Source of the DNA: Ophioceras dolichostomum
Taxonomy: Eukaryota; Ascomycota; Sordariomycetes; Magnaporthales; Ophioceraceae
Assembly (NCBI GenBank): GCA_003049485.1
Contig: PYST01000269.1
Coordinates: forward strand, 1 to 55,187
Direction: 5' to 3'
DNA: 55,187 nucleotides
Of the stretch, positions 31,387 to 41,493 are shown in pieces. Positions within the stretch are counted from its first letter, which is position 1, and each line of letters opens with the position of its first letter. Position numbers and translations under genes: made by a program. The notes beneath the pieces are model-generated. The model was not told the origin of the DNA and made no database searches. It saw only the letters and a list, made by a program, of their open reading frames with translations.

Positions 31387-33332
31387 GGCTATCCGGCCCG
31401 TTGTCGCTCGCCTCCGACACAGGGACGGAGGAATGGAAAGCCACGGGCGTGTTCTTTTAATACCTGTGCGAAGGGCCGACCGCTAGCACCTAGCGAGTAA
31501 TAATGAGGGTCAGCTCGATTCGGGCGCAGCAAGCTCGATCGTCAGCCCAGCATTATCTGCCCGGTATTCACGTCGCGATAACCACGTCGTCTTCTCGGCC
31601 GTGCGCTGTTCGCGCTTGAGAATAATAGGCGTGCTATATCGTTCCCATAATATGGTTCATGCCCGTCTTTGCTTTGCGTTACCTCAAAGCCCGTCGCCCT
31701 GCCAACTCCGGATCCACGAGACAGCGAATGGGGAAAACTGGCACCGGCCGGGTAGGAGGCGCAAGTTTGATCATGGCAAGGTGACAGAGCTGGGAGGGGA
31801 GGGGTGGTGTTCTTGGATACTATCTACTGCAGCGATATTGCGCAACACAGCCAAACAAAATTCATCATCAGACACCGCCAAAATCGTCAAAGTGTTCTTT
31901 CTGCCGCAGTCCACCCGACGACCCAGGACCAAGAGGTCAAGCTTGCGAGATTGCCAGCAGCGGCCTCTGGCTAGATTGGTGATCATCCGTCCTGGGGTAG
32001 TATTACCAAGTCAACTCACCCTTCCACCACCAAGCAAGCACGCCATGCCACCTTCGTGGGTATTGGGTATTGGGTACTCCGGTCGGCCATTTTCGTGCAG
32101 TCACAGCCGATTCCGGCATCCGGATTGATGGGACCTGACTGGCTGGCTTTGGGGGGGGAGTGAAGCGGGATCTCATCAACATGAGAATATGCAGTTGGTG
32201 TTCATCCCGGCTAAAATCTCCATCCTGCTGCGTGTCCATCCATCCCGCCTCCGTACAACGTACAGACCACACACATCCTGCCCTCCAACCCACTTCATAT
32301 AACATCGGATGTCACTCGGTGAAGGGAATGTATCGCCAGATTGGCCTCAAATTTGCTCCCAGATCCGCGATTTCCCACATGCCAGCATTGCTCGATGGCC
32401 CTGTGCTTGAAGTCTCCCAGCTGGTTGGTTATCAATCCTCAATCCGGGGTGCCTGGGAGAGGCGGGAAGACACTACGAGGGGCCCACGTGCGAGAACCGA
32501 ACTATCTACGAAGGTCTAACCAGCGAGCAAGACGGAGAGCAGAGGATGCTTCATCATATGGACACGCGGATAAGAGACAACAGACAAGCCACACCTCTGC
32601 GGGGAAAATCTTGGCGCCAAACAGAGCCTGGTATGGGGGTTAATATATGGCGGGCCCGGGGGCCGGCATTGCATGGCGAATTATGGGGGAAAGGAGATTT
32701 TAATACCTCCGATTGGAGGGAAGGCTTAGTCCTCTGACTGCTTTGCGCTATGTAACCCACACTCTAGTTTCGTCTTGCTGCTTCGCTGGGACTGTCAGCC
32801 TGGCGAGTTCCCTGAGAGTACAGGTGATATCTGGGTGCCTTGGCTGTGATCTCTACCTTGGGGCGGGGGCTCTCTCCCTGAGTCTGTGAGACTCTTCTGC
32901 TAACAGAGACTGTCATGGTCTCTACCCCTGCACTGTTACTGGCTAGATCGTGTTACGCAGCAATATAGTACAAAGACATCCCCTTTGTGTTTCGGGTTCA
33001 AAGAGTCGGAGGCATTCAGAGGACCCATTGGTGCTAATGATACCTCCCGGTGTCAGGGCTTTGTAATGACCAACAATGCGAACAAAGCGCTTCGTTCATC
33101 AAAGATGCGCGGCAACGCTTCAGCCATTGTTCTTTCCATGCTCTCGCCACTCCATCTCGTAGTCTGCAGCCGATTACTTAGATATATATCTGCTTCTGTA
33201 TTTCGAACTTCTGAATGTTTCCCTTCTCCAGATCTCCCGCAAAACGAGCCAGTCCTCATTAACCACCAGTCCCGTCAGTCTATCCCGCAGCAAAACGGTC
33301 ACACTCCAGCCAGCCAAAGAGATTCAGCGACA
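31387..33332. other. gene-poor intergenic region, 1.9 kb
   Basis: No frame here shows a recognisable domain. A 175-codon frame at 31601-32128 has no protein-like composition and was left out. The first part should contain the promoter of the aspartic protease. Confidence 0.5.
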
Positions 33333-33515
33333 ATGTCCGACAACTTGAGAATTTATATCTTCCTTGCGGTAGTGGCCTGGCAGACTGTGAAGGAACTGGC
33401 GCTGAGGGAACAACTGAGAAACAGCGACGCGAGGATTGCGGCTATGGACCGCGCTGATGAGGAACGGCTCAGGCTCAGTAAGCCCATCGAGGATGGGGAG
33501 GCCTCAATGGAGTAG
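33333..33515 (+). CDS. possible small single-pass membrane protein
   Basis: Sixty codons starting in a good fungal context (GCGACAATGTCC). The predicted peptide has a hydrophobic N-terminal segment (IYIFLAVVAW), then a charged, coiled-coil-like helix (LALREQLRNSDARIAAMDRADEERLRL) that I describe only by its heptad-like pattern. There is no family match that I know. The size and good start make it plausible, but it could be chance. Confidence 0.3.
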   Translation: MSDNLRIYIFLAVVAWQTVKELALREQLRNSDARIAAMDRADEERLRLSKPIEDGEASME

Positions 33516-34660
33516 TGGTAGTGGCGTCTAGATTTAATAGAGACAGATGGCAGGTTCCAGTTAGAAAGTACTGTTGTTCATCAAAGGGGTGTGTGTCATC
33601 ATTGCAGTGAACGGCCAAATCCTCTTCTCGATCTTGCACTCCTTTTGTAAGAGGCCCTTTGTGGTGATAGGTCGTTGTGATTGTTATCCGCTTACCGAGG
33701 GAAGCTAGTCGGTAACTATTCACCGTCGAGAGTGAGTACGTGGTAATTACGAGTATATTATGCTGTCTCTTCGCTCGTTTTGAACGCTTCCACGACTGAT
33801 CCCGATGTTTCTCCCCCACTCTCCCCCTTATTTTGCTTTGCATCCATTCCTCCCTGTCTGCTGGAGGCACCATAGCGTTTGCTCCCTTCCCATATGCCTC
33901 CCCCACCAGCAGTCCATGGGTCGAGCTGGAGGCTCTTCTCAGAGTCGGCGTCTACTGTCTTCGGGCTTTGTGGCTGATCTTCTCAGCTGATTGTGGCGGC
34001 CTGCTCGCTTGGGTTCTGACGATTGTCTTTGTGGAGATTTACGCCCGCCTTCGTCAAGCCTCGGTAAGGCTGATGAGAGAGCGAAGGCTCGGAGGGCTTT
34101 TGCCCAGCTAGACAGCCGAGGAGCTGAGGCACCACTGGCACTCTACTGCCAGCCTGCTACTTCTATGGTTGGCTCGAGGCTCCAGATCGAGCCTTCTCAA
34201 AGGATCTGATATTCACACAGGGAGGAGCGTTTTGGGTCAGACGATTTCTGGTAGTAGCTTTCAAATCCACTCAACCTTTTCTTCCAAGTTCCGTGGTGTG
34301 CTCCAACATCACTGCCGCTGGCTAATACTATGAAACCGATCGGCCTTTGGAAGGCTCTAGCGGCCGGTTTTAGCTTCCCCAGCTGTCCACCTCACTATTC
34401 CAATTCGGCATCGATCCCGCCCTCTCTCTTGTGTTGCCGCGTCCATACCACCGAAGAATTTTCTTGAAGCGCAAGGACATAGTTGACTTCTTTCCTGTCC
34501 GTCGAGAGCCTCCGCCTCCCTTCATCCCCAACAGTGTTCCACACGTATAGCGCTAAGAGAACTCGCTTTTGCATGAATCGTCTTAGAAACAGGCATTGAC
34601 CCTCTTCAGCACAACAAATTAGATACCTGCTCGAACCCCCTCCCCACGATAGAAACAACC

Positions 34661-35143
34661 ATGGCTCGTTTGAGTTCCATCTTCGCTATCTGGCACTGGT
34701 CTATCGCATTCCTGATCGGCGCCGCCACCAGACTGTTCTCCGGAGCCCCTTTCGGCACTGTCGCCGCCGAGATCAGCGTCCACTACCGACACCTATTCGT
34801 CCTCCTCCTGGACGTATTGTTCGAAACAACCACAAAGTCGGAGTTCACGCTCTCGTTCGTGGACGTGGCGGCGCCGCCGGTCCAGGCCGGGGAGGAGGAT
34901 GCAGGCGACGAACAGGACCTGCAGGCAGTCCAGGTCACCACCGAGCACGCCGCCACCGCAGTCACTATCAACAGCGGGCCCTCAATGTACGTCTTTGACT
35001 CTGGCTATCACAACGGCGTGCAGATCGCGGCAGGCTGCGAGGTGTTCCGCTCCGGTGTGTCGATGACTCGGCAAAATTGGAGGCTGCAATTGGGCCAGCG
35101 CCGCCCTGTCTGGGTTCAGATGCTTTTTTTCATGGCACCCTAA
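34661..35143 (+). CDS. possible small membrane-associated protein, unknown
   Basis: 160 codons with a strong start context (ACAACCATGGCTCG). The N-terminus is hydrophobic (IWHWSIAFLIGAATRLF), a second hydrophobic stretch is HLFVLLLDVLF, and the middle is acidic (GEEDAGDEQD). The frame has no recognisable domain and the C-terminus looks like read-through into non-coding DNA, so a spliced end is possible. Confidence 0.3.
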   Translation: MARLSSIFAIWHWSIAFLIGAATRLFSGAPFGTVAAEISVHYRHLFVLLLDVLFETTTKSEFTLSFVDVAAPPVQAGEEDAGDEQDLQAVQVTTEHAATAVTINSGPSMYVFDSGYHNGVQIAAGCEVFRSGVSMTRQNWRLQLGQRRPVWVQMLFFMAP

Positions 35144-35612
35144 TGGCAATATGGGGGCTTGGCACGAAGGAGATACCAGGAAAGATACTGGGGGAACGGA
35201 ATAGGAACGGGGTGTACGGGAGAGATCCGGCACCGGCATGGCCGGTCGACCGCGGGCACCTCGTGCGTGGCAAGGCATGGGTGATGGAACTACGCCGAAT
35301 GAGGGCTGATCTGTGGATGATTACCTTAGGTAGGTACTGATGATTAGGACACATTTTTTGGGATCGGGATGGATTGCATACGGGTAAGGCGAAAGAAGTC
35401 AGTGGGCGGGGAAAGGTATACATCGATACGATCACGGATAGGCGCATGTGCTCCTCGAAGCAGAAAGTACGAAATGCAACAAACAGAGGCAGTCGTAACA
35501 GGTAGCTACGCCTTTCTCTGTCCAGTTCTTTGAACAAAGCACATCTTCATTAGCAGGGATGTTTCACCGGATACCGAGCCGAATAACAAAGTCCATCAGA
35601 ACTTCCCTCTCC

Positions 35613-35638
35613 CTGTTACTCTGTTACTCTGTTACTCT
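35613..35638. repeat. tandem 8-mer CTGTTACT x3
   Basis: Three head-to-tail units lie about 235 bp upstream of the membrane-protein start at 35871. Probably a microsatellite in the promoter. Confidence 0.7.
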
Positions 35639-35870
35639 CGAGACGAATTCATCCCATCTAAGCATCTGCGTATAAAATTACGCCCCCCTCCTCCGTGTTG
35701 CTTCAGCCTTGAATTCCCCTCTCCGCAAACCCATACTGAGCAACGACACGTGTGCCACCCACAGCAAGGATCCACACACGCAGCCAGCCTCTCCTCGCAC
35801 GAACCTAATACCCATCATCATATCATAACACCGTCACCCCACTGCCTAGACAGCTCGCCCCGTCGCAGCC

Positions 35871-36458
35871 ATGATATCCGACAGCATTCTCCCCTCCCAT
35901 CTCGGCCCCTCCGGTGCAACCATCGTCCGCGCGATCGCAATCTACTGCTCGCTCACCAGCGCAAGCGGCCTCGGCGGGGTGGTCGCAGGCCACGACGTGC
36001 CGGGCCTGTTTGTGGCCCTCGGCGGCGTGACCCTATACGTCCTCGCCTTCGCAGCACTCGCAAACTGCCGCAACAGAACCCAACTCGCCACGGCGTTGCG
36101 GGTCGTCGACGGCGTGATGATGAGCACCAAGGTCGGCACGCGGTGGGCCGCCATTCTCCTGATCTCCACCGCCTTCTACGTCACCGCCCGGGCGGAGAGC
36201 CTGTTCTTCCCGCTGGGCTTTATCGGGAACGTGACGGCGGTGGCCAACCTTCTGGTATCTGTGCTGATGCTGCTTCGGCCGTGGACGACGGTGGGAGGCG
36301 TCACCCAGAGGAGGAGGGCGCTGCGGCCGCCGCCGTCGCCGATGGGGGGATGCTACTTGGCTGATCGGGGCTACGACTCCAGTGGGCTCCCGTTCCGCCG
36401 CGGAGATCTGGAGCAAGGGTTTGGGGACTCGGATTTTGAGACGGCCCATCTCGCTTGA
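35871..36458 (+). CDS. hypothetical integral membrane protein, about four TM segments
   Basis: 195 aa from one exon with a good start context (GCAGCCATGATATCC). Hydrophobic segments lie at about residues 17-38 (TIVRAIAIYCSLTSASGL), 44-64 (VPGLFVALGGVTLYVLAFAA), 93-108 (WAAILLISTAFYVTA) and 113-135 (FFPLGFIGNVTAVANLLVSV). The arrangement resembles the DUF4345-type four-helix proteins of fungi and bacteria, but that is only a resemblance. The cytosolic tail is Arg/Pro-rich and ends acidic. Function is unknown. Confidence 0.65.
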   Translation: MISDSILPSHLGPSGATIVRAIAIYCSLTSASGLGGVVAGHDVPGLFVALGGVTLYVLAFAALANCRNRTQLATALRVVDGVMMSTKVGTRWAAILLISTAFYVTARAESLFFPLGFIGNVTAVANLLVSVLMLLRPWTTVGGVTQRRRALRPPPSPMGGCYLADRGYDSSGLPFRRGDLEQGFGDSDFETAHLA

Positions 36459-37452
36459 GAGAGCTGTCTGCAAGGCAGGGGGGTCACCTAGAGGGGAGTC
36501 GGTGATCTTCAGTGTTATTTTCCAAGTTATTGTTTGATGATTTTACTTTGCTTTACCACGTCCCCACAATAATGAATGCCTTTGTGTTCCTTTCTCCTTT
36601 CAATAATTATCTGTACTCTATTGCCGTAGAGGCAGGGCCTCCCCTTCATCATCGCTTTTCTCCCTCTACAACTGCATTGTTCTTTTGTCGCCTTGCAATG
36701 GAAATCTTTGTCATGAAACCAAATTCTTCATCTAAAGAGACTACTAGCTTTGTCTCCTTAATGCCATAACGAGAGGACTTTGTTTCTTACGGCAGTTAGG
36801 GAGGTGCCTACATCGCTGTAAACCAGGTGCCCTCGTCTTTGGAACCTCATCTCTGGCCCAATTAACTGCCCTGTCTCACATCACTGTTAACAACGAACGT
36901 AACGATCACCATACACGGCCCTCATAGCACTTACTGTCCGAATCACCCAGGGAGGCAGCTACAGCACCTTTCGCGCTTGTATTCCCGGAAGACCAGTAGT
37001 TGAGGTCGCCGGTAGGGTGGAGCGTCTGAGATCCCTAACGGACGAACAGCTGGTCGAGTATTTGTCCACCGAAGAGAGAGAAGGGCTTCGAGCTCACTTC
37101 TGGGAACAATATCTCATGGTGCTGTGTCTCGTTGAATTGCTCTTTCTCGGGTGCATTTCGATTCTCAACAACGGGCGCCCGTCACTCGAATTTGCAGCGT
37201 GTGCTTCAGTGCTCCTGGCGGCATCTATAGCCCTGCTGCCCAGAAATCTAAATCGGCTGGAGAGTTGGCTTTACCGCTGTCGCCGAACCTGCCCAGCAGT
37301 CGACTGATGCTTTGGACACAACCTACCAAGCTGACCCCGTACCTTGCGCCGTCTGTGGTCATTAGCTATACCCTTACAGGAGGAAATAGTTTCTTGTCAT
37401 TGGTAGCTCAACTAAAAACATCCATCACACCACCTCTGCTCCCACCGTGATT
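36459..37452. other. intergenic, possible fragment of a two-TM protein
   Basis: A frame at about 37020-37307 encodes two hydrophobic segments (YLMVLCLVELLFLGCISIL and CASVLLAASIALL), preceded by an acidic helix. No ATG lies at its head (the first in-frame ATG is inside the first hydrophobic segment), so any gene would need an upstream exon that I cannot identify. Confidence 0.35.
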
Positions 37453-38300
37453 TCAGGCTCCCCCATCAGGCGGCGTGCCATTGTCCGCCGGCGCAGTGAG
37501 GAAACCCATACTTGCAGCCTGCTGTATGCCCTTGAACCACACCGTAGCCATCTTCCCGTACCCGACATCATTGGGATGCCTCGTATCGCTCAGATCAGCC
37601 GTCGTCGGCGCATCAGCCCCCCTCATATCCACCATGACCAGCTTCGCTCCCTCTCCCTTGAGCCTGTTAAACAGCGTCGCGTACTGCGAGTTAACGTCAA
37701 CGCGACACGCGTCCTGCGCCGCGACCTTGTTGGCCAGGATGCTAGCGAGGATCACCGCAACCCCCGAGCTCTTATTATAAATATCCCTGATCATGGCCTC
37801 GACCTCCTGACCCGCCGTGGGAACTGGGTTGCCCGAGTTGCAGTTGTTGGTGCCCACGTCGGCGAGCACTAGGTTGGGCTTGAACATGGGCACGGCGGTG
37901 GCCGCCGAGCTGGCGATCTGCGAGATCACGAACCCTGGTGTGGCCTCGACGTCGTTATCAACAAAATTACCGTTCTTGCGTGTGCCGACCATGTTGACCG
38001 TGTTTGGCGCTGTGAAGTTCACGCCGGGTGCGACGAGCATGTCGCGCAGCGCTTTGCGGTAGCTGTTGCCCGTGGTCGAGCCGGTGCCGAACGTCACGGA
38101 CGCGCCGAGGGGCATGATTCGGAGCGCGACGGGGTCGGCGGCCACCGCCTGGACTGAAAGGATCAATGCGGATCAAGTTAGCTTCAGTGAGCCTCGGAAG
38201 TTTCTCAATGCAGTGTGTGGAGTGCGAGTAAGTTCTCATCATCATCACTCTGGTGGCGTCTCTTACCGGTCATCAGAGCCAAAGCCAGCAACGAGAGCAT
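37453..38300 (-). CDS. secreted SGNH/GDSL hydrolase, CE3-like acetyl(xylan) esterase
   Basis: Exons 38267-38300 and 37453-38153 give 244 aa. The 34-nt first exon was found by its signal peptide: MLSLLALALMTV joins QAVAADPVALRIMPLG through a GTAAGA...TTTCAG intron of 113 nt. SGNH block I is IMPLGASVTFG, with Ser30 as nucleophile; the usual GDS is GAS here. Block III is DVGTNNC, and block V is DTRHPNDVGYGKM with the Asp-His pair. These fit carbohydrate esterase family 3 and related secreted fungal esterases that deacetylate xylan. The C-terminus ends in a short Pro/Gly tail. It is divergent from the FAD oxidase gene, with starts 760 bp apart. Confidence 0.88.
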
Positions 38301-39059
38301 TTTAGTCGATGTGTTAAATGAGAAAAGTGAAGAAAAAAATTGAGGGCAGCAACTAAGGTAGTAGGTAGGTCGAAGCAGAAATGACGACGTCCAAGGTAAT
38401 AAATGGCCCCGTTTCTCAAGACTTGCTTTTCGCGGATCCGCATCGTCCCAACTTCTTGGACCCCTGCGCCATGTTCGGTGACGCTTCCTGATCGCCGCAC
38501 GGTTTCAAGGAACGTCCGTCCGATCGCTCAAACTCCGCCTAGTTCCTAGTAAAGAGCTCAAGCTCGTTTTAAAACCACCTGGGATGAGCCAGTGGTGGAC
38601 ACTCGTGAAGCTCATCAGATCCTAATCGAAATTAGGACCAGCCGTCGCCAAGTTCTCTTGTCCTCCTGCAAGGCGGTTCAAACAGAAGACGGGTACTTGC
38701 AACTCTAGTCGAAGCGTCGATGCTAGGAGTCCGACAAGAAAAAACTGGAGGCCGGGAGTTTGTGGCTTGTTGGTGTGGCTGGCGAACTCCTTGGTCTCGT
38801 CGGTCCTTCCGTTCTATAGGTTATATGCAAAATGTTGGATGGGGAAGTAGCGGAGGGATCCGATGGTGCGCCTTTACCCGGCGAGCGGGAACACCATCCA
38901 TTTTCCAGTGTACGATCGATTGCCGCATCAGGCGATTCATTGTGCCGTAGAATTCACCCTGGTATAAATGAACTGAGGGGAATCGGCATGCCGGATATAA
39001 GGTTGGCTCTGTTTGTGGGCGAGCCAGCCGCCCGTCCAGGTCATCAGCCAACGTGCAAG

Positions 39060-41231
39060 ATGATGATCACAGCTCTCTTCCTCTGGATAGTGGTGGTGGT
39101 GGCGATGGGTGTGTTGGCCGAAGTGAACGACCAGCAGACAGGCTCATCCAGTCCATCTCCACACTGCAAAGCCGTCCCGGGCAGCCCGGATTGGCCCGGC
39201 CCGGAAAAGTGGGCAAAGCTCAATGAGACAGTTTCCGGCCGGCTCATACAAACGACCCCACCCGGCGCCGTCTGCCATCAGAACCAACCCACGTACAACA
39301 CAAGCCGTTGTCTCGCGACACAGTTGGCGTGGATGACAACGGACTTCCATGCTGGGGATCCGGTGTCGGTCGACTGGAACAACTGGGCGAACGACACTTG
39401 TCTCCCTGACCCGAGGCTAACATGCAGCGCCGCCGGGTATCCGGTCTACGTGATCAATGCCACCACAGCTGAACATGTGCAAGCCGGTGTCAACTTTGGT
39501 AAGCTGTCCCCTATCTCACACGTCTGCTAATTCGGTACGCACGCTGTCATAGCCACAATCATCAGCATTGACACCAATGGACTTTCATCCATCTACCAAC
39601 CTAGCAAGAGAGAACAATGTCAGGCTCGTCGTAAAAAACAGCGGCCACGACTTCCTCGGCCGATCAAGCGGGTCCAACTCCCTGTCAATTTGGGTCCATC
39701 ACATGAAAGGCATCAGGGCCCACGAGGAGAAAATCTTCAGACCCAAGAACTGCAACGTGGAGATCCCCGGAACAGTCATCACCGCCGGGGCTGGAACACA
39801 GATGCTCGAGGCATACCAGGCCACCGCCGCCTTCAACCACACCCTCGTCGGGGGAAATGCGCGTACAGTCGCATTGGGGGGCTACATGACCGGCGGAGGC
39901 CACAGCATCCTAAGCCCTCACTACGGCCTCGCTGTCGACCACGTCCTCCAGATGGAGATGGTCGACCCGTCGGGAAACATCCTCACGCTGAACGAATGCG
40001 AGAACGAGCCGCTGTTCTACGCAATGCGAGGGGCAAGTAAAGGTCTCCACCAGCTGCTCAATTCTGATCATCACAATCGCTAACAGGCTTTACACATTAT
40101 CATCTCACCAGGGAGGCGGCTCGACATTCGGCGTCCTGACCTCCATCACAATCCGCACCCTCCCCAGCCCGCGCATAACAGGCATGCGCTTCGCCATCCA
40201 AACCAACGCATCCAACCCGCACGCATTCGACATGATCGCCTACTTCCTCGGCCAGATCCCCCGTCTCTCCGAGGCCGGCATCTCCGGCTACCCTCAGATC
40301 CGCAAAGGCGATCCTAATAACATCAGTCTCGATCCATCTTCATCCCTGACCGGCATCGGCGGCAACATGATAATGCTCAACACCGACGACCCAGCCGCCA
40401 TCGCGGCGCCCTTCGACCCTATCTTCGCACACGTCAACGCCAGCTGGCCCGGCGAGTTCACGATGGGTTACGAGACAAAACACTACACGTCCTTCTACGA
40501 CTGGTACAGCCAGAACTACGACCCGTTCCCGGGCGGCATTTCCATGGTCATCTCTTCGCGGCTGCTGGACGGGGGCGCTCTGACGGGCAACGGGAACGCG
40601 ACGGCCGTCAAAGTTGCGTTTGAGAAGTTTGCTGAGAGTGGCTACGCGGCTGTGTACATGGTCTCCGGGAAGGGCGTGTGGGAGTCGAAGTTCAGGGGCC
40701 AGCGCACGGCTGTGAATCCGTGGTGGAGGGAGGGAACTTATGTGCATGCTAGTGAGTGTCTGGTCTTGGAACCATTTCTACAGCCTGGGTACTTGTTGTG
40801 GGTATGTGTCGTGCTAACTGTGGGTGGATAGTCGCCGCGTATGCGAATTACCCTCCTCAGAACTCCCGAGCTCAGGCCGACGCCCTCGCAGTCTCTAAGA
40901 CATGGTCTGCTGCGCTGAGGGAGCTCAGCCTTGCCGGTGGGGGAGCCTACGTGAACGAGGTAAGTTTCGGCGGCGCACTTTCGGCTAGCTTGAGGAACGC
41001 TGTGATGAGACTACTGGGTGATATGCTTGACTAACTCTGCACCAAAATTGCTTCGGCAAGGCTCACCCGGATGAAGAAAACTGGCAGTGGGAGTTTTGGG
41101 GAACGTTCTACCGCAACCTCCTCCAGATAAAACGCCGGATCGACCCAGATAATGTGTTCTGGTGCACTCCCTGTGTGGGAAGTGAGCAGTTGGAGGTTGT
41201 AGACGGAAGACTTTGCCAAAAGGAGACCTGA
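39060..41231 (+). CDS. secreted FAD-linked oxidase, berberine-bridge-enzyme (BBE) family
   Basis: Exons 39060-39498, 39605-40032, 40112-40751, 40832-40959 and 41061-41231 give 601 aa. A signal peptide or anchor comes first (ITALFLWIVVVVAMGVLA). The FAD_binding_4 (VAO) domain has VKNSGHDFLGRS with the histidine that normally holds FAD covalently, and GGYMTGGGHS. The second attachment cysteine of true BBEs (in GxCPxVGVGG) is absent: the site reads GGNARTVALGG, so monocovalent FAD is expected. The C-terminal BBE motif is RIDPDNVFWCTPCVG. Intron 2 (40033-40111) starts with GCAAGT, a GC-AG intron. Intron 4 ends in AAG. Members oxidise sugars or secondary metabolites; the substrate here is unknown. 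Confidence 0.92.
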
Positions 41232-41380
41232 AAGCGCCTGTGAAGCGCCTCGTCTCTCGGGGTATTGTTGGGCCGTTGGCACCTCGGGGCTGCCGACGAG
41301 ATCTAGGAGGGACAGGGATCGCAACTTCGAGATAAAAGCACGCACCAACTGCTATGCCCGTTCTGCGCTATGCTGATGTC

Positions 41381-41398
41381 TAGGTAGGTACCTAGGTA
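41381..41398. repeat. TAGGTA/TACCTA palindromic microsatellite
   Basis: A short inverted repeat of TAGG/CCTA units in the gap between the FAD oxidase and the HET gene. It is similar in sequence to the tracts at 28984-29010 and 54045-54068. Confidence 0.7.
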
Positions 41399-41493
41399 TC
41401 CCATCTAGTACCTATCAGGTAGTCCACCCCAATTTAGTAGAGTCTACCCACCCCCATATACCCATTGCCCTCAAATCTTCTGGATTCTAGGCC

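Noticed and set aside
31601..32128. 175-codon frame downstream of nothing recognisable
   Set aside because: No domain, no signal peptide, and interspersed Pro/Arg/Ser composition typical of non-coding DNA.
37017..37307. 96-codon two-TM frame
   Set aside because: It begins with GTG, which fungi do not normally use for initiation, and no upstream exon could be supported.
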